From Candidatus Wallbacteria bacterium (lineage in GTDB: Bacteria; Muiribacteriota; JAQTZZ01), in NCBI GenBank assembly GCA_028687545.1, contig JAQTZZ010000072.1, positions 1-17,172 on the forward strand: 17,172 nucleotides of DNA, in the 5' to 3' direction. Numbering within the stretch: position 1 is the stretch's first letter; each line of letters begins with the position of its first letter. The notes under the pieces were generated by a model. That model was not told the origin of the DNA and ran no database searches. It was given only the letters and a program-made list of their open reading frames with translations. The position numbers and the translations under genes are program-made. Positions 1 to 6,179 of the stretch are shown in pieces.

Positions 1-593
1 ATGATGTCTGGTGTTCAATTGACGGCATCAACTGGCAGGAGATTACAAATTCAGCCAGTATTGGAGCAAGAAGCGCTTATTCTCTGGCAAGCTTTGACAG
101 GAAGCTCTGGATTGTAGGCGGCATCAGGCCTGATCACACGATGCTGAGCGACATCTGGGAATCTGAAAATGGCTTGAACTGGATCAGGACAACGGAATTT
201 TCAGGCATGTCTGCTAGGTGCTCCCACCAGCTGATTTACTTCAACAACAAAATGTGGATTATTGCCGGGAACGACGGCATACCGAGGAACGACGTCTGGT
301 ACTCAGAACTTGAATCCCCGGCTTTCCCTGTGAATATCTTCCTGAGCACAACTGAAGTCCATGTAGCTCTGGAAAGCGAATTCCAGCTGCCTGGCACTGC
401 CGAGGTCCTGTACAATGGCGGAACCAGTGAAGCTCACGACATCACCTGGTCGCTGACAACGGGCGGAGGTACATTGAACGGAAATGTCTTCACTGCACCT
501 GCTGCAGCTGAGACCGCAGAACTTACTGCAACATACAATGAGAATGACACCACATTGACTACAGAGGTGAGGGTGATCAGCGGGGAGTTTTAA
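1..593 (+). CDS. Kelch-repeat protein with C-terminal Ig-like domain (5' end outside window)
   Basis: The reading frame is open from the window edge (first full codon at base 3), so about 196 C-terminal residues are visible and the start is missing; the ATG at 141 is internal. The first ~105 residues hold Kelch-like blades: the D-(V/I)-W-x-S/E-x-(D/N)-G-x-x-W pattern occurs twice (DVWCSIDGINW, DIWESENGLNW), followed by K-L/M-W-I-(V/A)-(G)-G strands and a third DVWYSE. Such repeats form a beta-propeller. The last ~90 residues (from AFPVNIFLS) are threonine-rich beta-type sequence resembling a bacterial Ig-like domain. This suggests a cell-surface or secreted protein; ligand and enzymatic role cannot be told from this fragment. 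It converges with the glycosyltransferase gene 21 bp away, with no obvious terminator hairpin between them. Confidence 0.75.
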   Translation, partial: DVWCSIDGINWQEITNSASIGARSAYSLASFDRKLWIVGGIRPDHTMLSDIWESENGLNWIRTTEFSGMSARCSHQLIYFNNKMWIIAGNDGIPRNDVWYSELESPAFPVNIFLSTTEVHVALESEFQLPGTAEVLYNGGTSEAHDITWSLTTGGGTLNGNVFTAPAAAETAELTATYNENDTTLTTEVRVISGEF

Positions 594-614
594 ATAATCT
601 CGGAAAAAGCTGAA

Positions 615-1639
615 CTACTGGAGCAGGGTCCTGTATAGTTCAGTCAGTTTGGCTTTCTCATTTTCCCAGCAGTATTTTTCCGAAGCCTTGCAGCAGTTTT
701 TTTTCAGGAGCGGATACTGCTGATGATCGTAGAGCATGGAAAGGATGACCTTGGCAAGTTCAATCGGATCATTCCTGAGAAGGACGCTTCCCACGCCCAG
801 CTCCATTGTCCTTTTTTCGGTGAATCCGCCTGCAGGGACAATTACAGGGACTGAAGCCATCAGAAGCTGATAGAAACCTTTCCCTTGAAAGTAGGGATCA
901 GTCTCCTGAGAAAGCAATAACCCGATTGAGGCATCCTTGAGGTAATTTAAAAAATTATCCGCCTTGTTTTTGAAATAATAAACATTCTCAGGCACTTCTC
1001 CGGAAATTTCCAGGGCACTGGCTTTGTTCTCCGCAGAATCCGGAAGCACAAATTTCAATTGTGGATTGTAATGAAGAACCTGAGCAGTTTCCAGGAAAAG
1101 ATCAGTGCCGCGCTGATCAGTATCGAGCAGAAAAATAATTTTATGCCGTTCGCGGGTGAGGTTGAAATCAGCGAACAGGCCGTTCGTGTCAAAATCGCGG
1201 AAAAGAGGGGGGCAGGCGGAGATTTCGATGAATTTGTCCTGGAGGCTACTGCAGTTTTCCTGAAATCCCCAAAGATGGGAGATCACTTTCGCTGCTAAAG
1301 ATAAGCAGATACGATGCAGAAATTTGTATAACCAGAGGAAAGAATTCAAAGGAACACAGTGTGAAGAACCAATTACTTCATAAACAAAGGGTTTTCCGGT
1401 TAACAAATGGTAGGCTGATCCAGTCAGGGCAGCGTCAATTCCTGCGCAGTGGACAGCTGCCGGGTTCTGCCTGAAAAGCCTGGCCAGGGCGCGGATGGCT
1501 GAAAAAAAAAAGAGGACAGGCGGCTTTTTCCGAGCAAAACCGTCACCCTGACGCTGAATCCGGCTGAAGCCAGAGCTTCAGTTTCAGCGTGGATCCTGTC
1601 TGAATGATCACCGCAATGGAGAAAGCTGATTTTATTCAT
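615..1639 (-). CDS. GT4-like glycosyltransferase, interrupted by an apparent frameshift
   Basis: Two reading frames form one protein of about 341 residues. The N-terminal part starts at ATG 1639 (MNKISFLHCGDHSDRIHAE, a GT-B first strand) and runs off frame after the ten-T run (minus strand) at 1511-1502, ending at a stop at 1424. The other frame is open from that run to the stop at 615 and continues as SAIRALARLFRQN, AVHCAGIDAALTG, GKPFVYEV, typical of the N-terminal GT4 domain. The C-terminal domain has the acceptor-fold pattern GKGFYQLLMASVPVIVPAGG. One extra T (or a -1 slip) would restore a continuous gene; a TTG-initiated ORF at 1406 is therefore likely not a separate gene. Role: transfer of a sugar from a nucleotide donor to glycan or lipid, substrate unknown. 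It could be a pseudogene, a sequencing error, or a gene decoded by slippage. Confidence 0.7.
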
Positions 1640-1648
1640 GATAGGATC

Positions 1649-1677
1649 ATTTTATGGCCTGAAATCGAATTTTACAA
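1649..1677 (-). promoter_or_regulatory. sigma70-type promoter for the glycosyltransferase gene
   Basis: On the minus strand TTGTAA (1677-1672) is followed after 17 bp by TAAAAT (1654-1649). The expected transcription start (about 1642) lies only a few bases before the ATG at 1639, and no Shine-Dalgarno sequence is visible, so the mRNA may be leaderless. Confidence 0.5.
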
Positions 1678-1693
1678 GTAGGGGTGAACAGCC
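1676..1693 (+). repeat. copy 1 of AAGT(T)AGGGGTGAAC(A/G)GC repeat
   Basis: This 18-bp stretch is nearly identical to 1763-1780 about 87 bp downstream. Here the right half of the palindrome seen in copy 2 is absent. It overlaps the -35 region of the glycosyltransferase promoter. Confidence 0.5.
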
Positions 1694-1734
1694 TTCCGCC
1701 TGCACAGAAAAATGATAAAATCTATGGGTAACGC

Positions 1735-1762
1735 TTGTAATTAAGGCACAGGCGGATATAAT
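1735..1762 (+). promoter_or_regulatory. thrS promoter
   Basis: TTGTAA (1735-1740), 16 bp, then a perfect TATAAT (1757-1762). The start would be near 1769, giving a leader of about 45 nt. The thrS ribosome site AGGAGG is at 1805-1810. Confidence 0.6.
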
Positions 1763-1790
1763 AAGTTAGGGGTGAACGGCAGTTCACCCG
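1763..1790 (+). repeat. copy 2 of the GGGTGAAC repeat, a hairpin at the 5' end of the thrS leader
   Basis: GGGTGAAC (1770-1777) and GTTCACCC (1782-1789) are perfect inverted repeats around a 4-nt loop. Given the promoter position, the hairpin would lie at the very 5' end of the thrS transcript. It is the full palindromic form of the repeat at 1676-1693. Confidence 0.55.
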
Positions 1791-1814
1791 TACATTTACG
1801 GTATAGGAGGCAGT

Positions 1815-3731
1815 ATGGGCAAAATCATGTTTCAAAATCAGGAACTGGAGATAAATGAAGGCCAGAGCATTGGAGAAACCATCCTGGCTCGGTTTCCAAG
1901 GTACAAAAAGGAAGCGCTGGCAGTTTCCCTGAACGGAGAACTGCGTGACCTCTCAGCTCATTTCCCCGGCAATCTGGCCGAAAAAGCCAAGGCTGAGATT
2001 ATTGATTTCGAGAAAACCCAGGGCAAGGAAGTTTTCTGGCATTCCACCTCGCATCTGATGGCACAGGCAGTCAAGCGCATCTGGCCCAAAGCCCAGCTCG
2101 CTATCGGTCCGGCGATTGAGGAAGGTTTTTATTATGACATAGACCTGGAATCGCCGATTTCGGAAGAAGACCTCGCAAAGATTGAAGCCGGGATGAGAAA
2201 GGTCGCGGAGGAAGATCTGGCGATCAGACGGACGGAACTGCCCATCGACGAAGCCATCGCCAAATTCAGAAGCGAAGACAATAAATACAAGGTCGAAATG
2301 CTGGAAGCCTTGAAAACCAAGGGTGAGACCTCTGTCAGTCTCTACTCTCAGGGAGAGTTCACTGACCTCTGCCGCGGTCCTCATCTTTCCAGCACCAGCC
2401 AGATGAAGCATTACAAATTGCTCAAAGTGGCCGGCGCTTACTGGAGAGGCGACGAGAGAAATAGAATGCTGCAGCGCATCTACGGAATTTCCTTTCCCAA
2501 GAAGAGCCAGCTCGACGAACACATCACCCTGCTCGAGGAAGCGAAGAAACGTGACCACCGTGTGCTCGGTCGTGATCTCAAGCTCTTCATCACTGAGCCT
2601 GAGACCGCCGGTGCCGGGCTGATCCTCTATCTGCCTTACGGCACTGCCTTGAAGACCAGTCTTGAGAACTTCCTGAAGGCAGAGCACAGGAGACGTGGCT
2701 ACCAGATGGTAGCTACCCCGCATATTTACAACGCCAATCTCTGGAAGATCTCGGGGCATTATGGCTTTTACCACGACAACATGTATTTTTTCAACATCGA
2801 GGAGGAAGAATACGCAGTCAAGCCCATGAACTGCCCGGGCCATGTGCTGATCTATGGCTCGCAGCTGCACAGCTACAAGGAGCTGCCGATCAAATTCTTC
2901 GAACTCGGTACTGTCTACCGCCACGAGAAATCGGGCGTGATGCACGGACTGCTGCGCGTGCGGGGCTTCACCCAGGACGATGCCCATATCTTCTGCCTCC
3001 AGTCGCAGCTGAAGGACGAGATCAAGAAGGTGATGGACCTGGCGGATTACCTGATGAAGCTGTTCAACTTCGAATACAAGCTGGAAATCAGCACCAGGCC
3101 TGAGAAGTTCATCGGAGAGGTCGCCACCTGGGACCTGGCCACACAGGCTCTTAAGGATGCGCTGGAAGAAATGAAACTGCCCTATGAGATCAACGAAGGA
3201 GATGGTGCCTTTTACGGACCCAAGATCGATCTCAAGGTCAGGGATGCGCTCAAACGAACCTGGCAGTGCTCCACCATCCAGGTGGATTTCAACTTTCCTG
3301 AGCGCTTCAATCTGCATTATATAGACGAAAAGGGCGAGAAGCAGCGGCCGATCATGGTGCACCGCGCGATCGTGGGCAGCCTGGAGCGCTTCATCGGAGT
3401 GCTGATCGAGCATCTCAACGGCAAGTTCCCGTTCTGGCTCTCGCCGGTGCAGATACGTGTGCTGACGATTACAGACAGGCATAATGGCTGTGCACATAAA
3501 ATATATGAAGAGCTTTTCCAGGCCGGCTACAGGGTCGAGGAAGACCTGCGTTCTGAAAAGGTCAATTACAAGATCCGTGAGGCCCAGATGATGAAAGTAC
3601 CCTTCATGGTCGTAATCGGAGACGAGGAAGTGGAAAGCGGGAAACTGACAGTGCGGACCAGGGAAGGCGAACATATCAAAGGAATTACACTGGCCGAATT
3701 TAAGGAAATGCTGGTTAAGCTGGTAATTTAA
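1815..3731 (+). CDS. thrS: threonyl-tRNA synthetase (638 aa)
   Basis: Charges tRNA-Thr with threonine in the cytoplasm using ATP. All domains are present: TGS domain (about 1-62), editing domain with H76-x3-H80 and C186/H190 (HSTSH; LCRGPH), class II catalytic core (about 245-535) and anticodon-binding domain (about 540-638). The zinc/threonine-binding triad is C340 (MNCPGH), H391 (DDAHIF) and H516 (MVHRA), with the same spacing as in the E. coli enzyme. Motif 2 is visible as ELGTVYRHEKSG...LLRVRGFTQDD and motif 3 as GSLERFIGVLIE. Length is normal for the family. The start at 1815 is set by AGGAGG four bases upstream. No T-box or codon-mimicking operator is visible in the short leader. The long antisense frame is a shadow. 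Confidence 0.98.
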   Translation: MGKIMFQNQELEINEGQSIGETILARFPRYKKEALAVSLNGELRDLSAHFPGNLAEKAKAEIIDFEKTQGKEVFWHSTSHLMAQAVKRIWPKAQLAIGPAIEEGFYYDIDLESPISEEDLAKIEAGMRKVAEEDLAIRRTELPIDEAIAKFRSEDNKYKVEMLEALKTKGETSVSLYSQGEFTDLCRGPHLSSTSQMKHYKLLKVAGAYWRGDERNRMLQRIYGISFPKKSQLDEHITLLEEAKKRDHRVLGRDLKLFITEPETAGAGLILYLPYGTALKTSLENFLKAEHRRRGYQMVATPHIYNANLWKISGHYGFYHDNMYFFNIEEEEYAVKPMNCPGHVLIYGSQLHSYKELPIKFFELGTVYRHEKSGVMHGLLRVRGFTQDDAHIFCLQSQLKDEIKKVMDLADYLMKLFNFEYKLEISTRPEKFIGEVATWDLATQALKDALEEMKLPYEINEGDGAFYGPKIDLKVRDALKRTWQCSTIQVDFNFPERFNLHYIDEKGEKQRPIMVHRAIVGSLERFIGVLIEHLNGKFPFWLSPVQIRVLTITDRHNGCAHKIYEELFQAGYRVEEDLRSEKVNYKIREAQMMKVPFMVVIGDEEVESGKLTVRTREGEHIKGITLAEFKEMLVKLVI

Positions 3732-3823
3732 AAGTGACTGGTGATTAGAGAATAGTGATTGGTTCTGAATATGTCTTTCTCTTCACCATTCACCATTCAC
3801 TAATCACTAATCACTAATCACTT
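3732..3823. repeat. 7-bp tandem repeat with inverted counterpart between convergent genes
   Basis: CACCATT occurs twice (3784-3797), then CACTAAT three times (3798-3818), then CACTT. The left side (3732-3763) carries the complementary words AAGTGA, GTGATTAG and AGTGATTGG, so the segment can fold into an imperfect hairpin with a loop around 3764-3780. It begins right after the thrS stop and contains the stop codon of the opposing small gene. It may act as a bidirectional terminator, but no clear U-tract is present. Confidence 0.6.
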
Positions 3824-4009
3824 CTTTAATGGTTTTCTGCGGGGCGGTTTTTTTGTCTTTGGTTTAGCCGGTGCAGATACTTTTTTAAACTTCAATTCCA
3901 GCTGCGGAGTATATCTATCGCAGCTGACGATCGCCACCTCAATGCTCTGCTTGCAGCTGTTGAGGCAACTTTCACAGAGTTCGTTCAGACGCTTTTTATC
4001 CTTAGCCAT
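3818..4009 (-). CDS. small cysteine-rich basic protein (63 aa)
   Basis: Not recognised as a known family. The chosen start (4009) gives MAKDKKRLNELCESCLNSCK; an upstream ATG at 4039 would add ten residues, and neither has a good ribosome site, which suggests translational coupling to the preceding small gene it overlaps by 25 bp. Four cysteines, C12, C15, C19 and C30 (C-x2-C-x3-C-x10-C), could bind zinc or an iron-sulfur cluster; this is inference. The C-terminal 17 residues are almost all Lys, Arg and Pro (PAKPKTKKPPRRKPLKK), the kind of tail seen in nucleic-acid-binding proteins. No signal peptide or membrane segment. Its stop lies inside the 7-bp tandem repeat. Confidence 0.6.
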   Translation of the reverse strand: MAKDKKRLNELCESCLNSCKQSIEVAIVSCDRYTPQLELKFKKVSAPAKPKTKKPPRRKPLKK

Positions 4010-4155
4010 AGTTGTTTCAGGTCGTCGAGGGAATAGCATTTCTGAAGGTCGTTCTCCATACCCAGCTGAACCAGCAGTTCGCAGATCATCCGGACATTCG
4101 GGGCGCTGTCGTTGAATTCGCGCTGAAGCCTTAGCAATACTTCATTTCTTTCCAT
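3985..4155 (-). CDS. small hypothetical protein (56 aa)
   Basis: Starts ATG 4155, with GAGGAG six bases upstream, a good ribosome site, and ends TGA 3985-3987. The protein begins MERNEVLLRLQREFNDSAP and ends QLWLRIKSV; it is amphipathic, probably helical, with Cys at 25 and 40, and has no signal peptide. It overlaps the start of the cysteine-rich small gene in another frame, the usual sign of coupled translation. A weak TATAAC box lies about 25 bp upstream of the ribosome site, so the pair may have its own promoter or be read through from the binding-protein gene that ends 69 bp upstream. No function can be assigned. Confidence 0.55.
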   Translation of the reverse strand: MERNEVLLRLQREFNDSAPNVRMICELLVQLGMENDLQKCYSLDDLKQLWLRIKSV

Positions 4156-4224
4156 ATTCGACTCCTCTGGAATTTTGTGGTTTGTTATACTATCGGTAGA
4201 TTTAGATACTAATTTTAATCGAAT

Positions 4225-5370
4225 TCACTCAGGAATTGTCACCCAGTCGCCTGCTGGAGCGAATTTTCTGTCTTTTACTCCTGCTCTGTAAAGCATCAGT
4301 GTTCTGGATCCCTTGTGGTTGGCAGGGGAAAAGCTGACAGATCCGCTCGCACCATTGGTATTGTATGCAGTGAGGGATTCGTATGCGTCACGGAGTTTCA
4401 ACCGGGTGGGAGAAGGACCGGCCTTTTTCAGGGCGTCGCAGATGCTCCTTGCCACGATCCAGCCTTGAATGTACTGCATCTGCATTGATTCCGGAGATTT
4501 GCGTGTTTTTACGAAATCGTGCATCAGGCGGATTTCCCCGCTGTCATAATCCCAGCACTGGAAGGGAGAAACGGAGATGAAACCCTCGGCTGCGGCTCCG
4601 GCCACATCGAAAATCCTGTTGTCCAGGGTGTAGTAAGTACCGAGAAACTGGGCATCAGGCAGGACTTTTTTTCCATCCCGCAGATCAAGCGCGGCCCGCT
4701 GCAAAGTATCCTGGATTATCACATAGTCCGGTTTCTTATCAATCAGTTGGTTAAAAATGTCTTCAGCATCTGTGATCAGGGAACTCTGCGGGATCTCTGC
4801 CACGATCCCGATTCCCAGCTTTCTGGCCAGATGTCTGCCCTGATCGAGCGGTGATCTGCCGAATCCGCTTTCATGATAAACGATCGCAACCTTGGCTTTC
4901 CGGCTTTTCCTCTCGGAATCGGCTGCGATGTATTGCAGAAGCACCTTGAATTCTTCATTGTAAGTAGAGAAAGGATTGAAGGTGAACTTCCTGCAGGGAG
5001 AGACCAGCGAATCGGCGAAAGAGGCAGGTACAAAAAGCACTTCACTGGATTCGGCAAGGGATGAGAGCAGAATGCTGTCACCTGTGCCCCAGCCGATCAC
5101 TGCCAGGACTTCACTGGATTCAACAAATTTTCGGAAAAGCTGCAAGGACTTGGGCACTATGTATTGATAATCACCACTGATCAGACTGATCTTATTGTTC
5201 CCGCATCTGCCGCCGGTGTATGAGAGGTAATCTCCGATGCCCTGGAGATAGGAAAGGCAGACATCGCTGGTTGGGCCGGTCTTGTCGAGAATCGCTGCGA
5301 TCTTGAAATCTCCGGCGATTGAGGGCGCGATAAAAAGCCATGCAAGCAGGATGGTTGTGATTTTAGTCAT
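4225..5370 (-). CDS. LivJ/LivK-type periplasmic substrate-binding protein (381 aa)
   Basis: A type I periplasmic binding protein of the branched-chain amino acid/receptor family (Peripla_BP_6). A signal peptide covers about residues 1-19, with a cleavage site near SIAG. The mature start FKIAAILDKTGPTSD, the VLAVIGWGTGDS and VLFVPAS strands of the first lobe, KVAIVYHESGFGRS and the second-lobe DYVIIQDTLQRAA match the family. Ligand-binding residues cannot be named with confidence. The start is supported by GGAG five bases upstream and by a promoter at 5409-5437. No permease or ATPase genes of the Liv type are adjacent, so it is an orphan that may serve a transporter elsewhere or a sensory role. 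Four or more Cys in the mature protein are compatible with disulfides. Confidence 0.85.
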   Translation of the reverse strand: MTKITTILLAWLFIAPSIAGDFKIAAILDKTGPTSDVCLSYLQGIGDYLSYTGGRCGNNKISLISGDYQYIVPKSLQLFRKFVESSEVLAVIGWGTGDSILLSSLAESSEVLFVPASFADSLVSPCRKFTFNPFSTYNEEFKVLLQYIAADSERKSRKAKVAIVYHESGFGRSPLDQGRHLARKLGIGIVAEIPQSSLITDAEDIFNQLIDKKPDYVIIQDTLQRAALDLRDGKKVLPDAQFLGTYYTLDNRIFDVAGAAAEGFISVSPFQCWDYDSGEIRLMHDFVKTRKSPESMQMQYIQGWIVARSICDALKKAGPSPTRLKLRDAYESLTAYNTNGASGSVSFSPANHKGSRTLMLYRAGVKDRKFAPAGDWVTIPE

Positions 5371-5408
5371 GAAGGCTCCCTGTGATCGCTGCTTCTTTGG
5401 ATATCTAC

Positions 5409-5437
5409 ATGATAAACCTGGAATAGCGCTTTGACAA
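5409..5437 (-). promoter_or_regulatory. promoter for the binding-protein gene
   Basis: Minus strand TTGTCA (5437-5432), 17 bp, TATCAT (5414-5409); each box is one mismatch from consensus. The leader is about 30 nt. Confidence 0.6.
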
Positions 5438-5478
5438 TCAGAGTCGAGGTTCGAGTCAGGAGAAAAAGAAAAATATCG

Positions 5479-5506
5479 TTGACAAAGCCTTTTTTGGTAT
5501 TAATAT
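5479..5506 (+). promoter_or_regulatory. promoter for the STAS-domain gene
   Basis: Consensus TTGACA (5479-5484), 16 bp, TAATAT (5501-5506). It is divergent from the binding-protein promoter. The leader (about 5513-5569) carries a perfect 6-bp hairpin. Confidence 0.6.
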
Positions 5507-5523
5507 TGATTTAGATTGTACTG

Positions 5524-5541
5524 GTCGGAAAATCGTCCGAC
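5524..5541 (+). other. hairpin in the STAS gene leader
   Basis: GTCGGA (5524-5529) and TCCGAC (5536-5541) pair perfectly across a 6-nt loop, 28 nt before the start codon. It is either an mRNA structure or an operator near +11 to +29. No U-tract follows, so it is not a terminator. Confidence 0.4.
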
Positions 5542-5569
5542 AATATCACGAATCCTGCGGGAAAAATAA

Positions 5570-5926
5570 ATGTCAATTGAGATCGTAAGACGGGAAAAAA
5601 AACTGGACTCCGGCAGTCTGGCCATAATTATTGATATTTCCGGCGATCTGGACTTCGAGGGCGAAGAAATGCTGGCCTCTTTTGTGAGTGAATTTGTAGC
5701 TCTGAAAGGAGCCAATGTGGCTTTGAATCTGGAAAAACTGAACTTCACTAACAGTACAGGAATTGCAGTCATCAGGAAATTCTGTGCGGTGGTCATGAAA
5801 AATGGCGGAAAGCTGGTGGCCTATGCCCCAAATTCCATGGTGGAAATGGTCATCAAACTCACCAAAGCGGATCTTTTCATCAAGATATTTCCCACTGAAT
5901 CAGAAGCTCTTAAAAACCTGGCCTGA
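5570..5926 (+). CDS. STAS-domain anti-sigma factor antagonist (118 aa)
   Basis: SpoIIAA/RsbV-like cytoplasmic protein that, when unphosphorylated, binds an anti-sigma kinase and releases its target. The single STAS domain spans about residues 15-117: strand LAIIIDISGDLDFEGEE, strand NVALNLEKLNFTNSTGIAVI, helix, and a final KLTKADLFIKIF. The phosphorylation-site region has S62 and T63 followed by Gly; the residue before the serine is Asn61 where Asp is common. Start ATG 5570 has only a weak ribosome site (GGG eight bases upstream). The gene lies 253 bp before a SpoIIE-type phosphatase on the same strand, which is the expected activator; that gene has its own promoter candidate. No kinase partner is in the window. 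Confidence 0.9.
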   Translation: MSIEIVRREKKLDSGSLAIIIDISGDLDFEGEEMLASFVSEFVALKGANVALNLEKLNFTNSTGIAVIRKFCAVVMKNGGKLVAYAPNSMVEMVIKLTKADLFIKIFPTESEALKNLA

Positions 5927-5990
5927 AAGAAATGTAAACAGGTTCCAGTAAGGCAGAGCTGATATTCCCGATATGGGAAGCGGTCTGTGC

Positions 5991-6018
5991 TTGAATTTTC
6001 TTAGATGGCGGGTATTAT
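5991..6018 (+). promoter_or_regulatory. promoter for the SpoIIE-type phosphatase gene
   Basis: TTGAAT (5991-5996), 16 bp, TATTAT (6013-6018). The leader would be about 155 nt and includes small hairpins (near 6064-6085, and 6088-6112 formed by ACCTGA/TCAGGT) and a start-stop mini-ORF. Confidence 0.5.
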
Positions 6019-6127
6019 TTAAATTATAGGGCCTTTGCTTCTGCGAGGGGGGCATTCGTTTTTGGATGGAAGCGAGCCCATTCCTGAACCTGAAGCTAAA
6101 ATCGGGTCAGGTCCATTTTGCAGCCTA

Positions 6128-6154
6128 ATGAAGGAGGTGATCAAATGTAGTTAA
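6128..6154 (+). promoter_or_regulatory. start-stop mini-ORF with an extended Shine-Dalgarno sequence
   Basis: AAGGAGGTGATC (6131-6142) is perfectly complementary to the conserved 16S rRNA 3' end over 12 bases. Seven bases after its GGAGG comes ATG (6145-6147), immediately followed by the stop TAG (6148-6150). An overlapping 8-codon frame, MKEVIKCS, begins at 6128 and ends at 6154. The real gene start at 6180 has its own AAGGAGG (6164-6170). The element is probably regulatory for translation of the phosphatase gene. Confidence 0.5.
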
Positions 6155-6179
6155 CAAGCGGACAAGGAGGAAATAGAGT

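Noticed and set aside
1424-1639. separate 71-codon gene and separate 263-codon gene in place of one glycosyltransferase
   Set aside because: The larger part would start at a TTG without ribosome site in mid-domain, while conserved sequence continues upstream of it to the homopolymer; one broken gene explains both.
1770-1814. T-box or other amino-acid-sensing leader for thrS
   Set aside because: The leader is only about 45 nt with a single 8-bp hairpin; there is no T-box sequence and no room for the specifier stem.
1953-3674. 573-codon open frame antisense to thrS
   Set aside because: It is a codon-bias shadow of thrS; no domain, signal or ribosome site supports it.
3784-3823. CRISPR-like array
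   Set aside because: Units are 7 bp and contiguous, with no spacers.
5441-5460. tRNA-like T-arm sequence (GAGGTTCGAGTC)
   Set aside because: The flanks do not pair and no acceptor, D or anticodon arm is present; chance similarity.
5932-5990. terminator after the STAS gene (TTCCC-GATAT-GGGAA)
   Set aside because: A 5-bp stem without a following T run; not supported as an intrinsic terminator.
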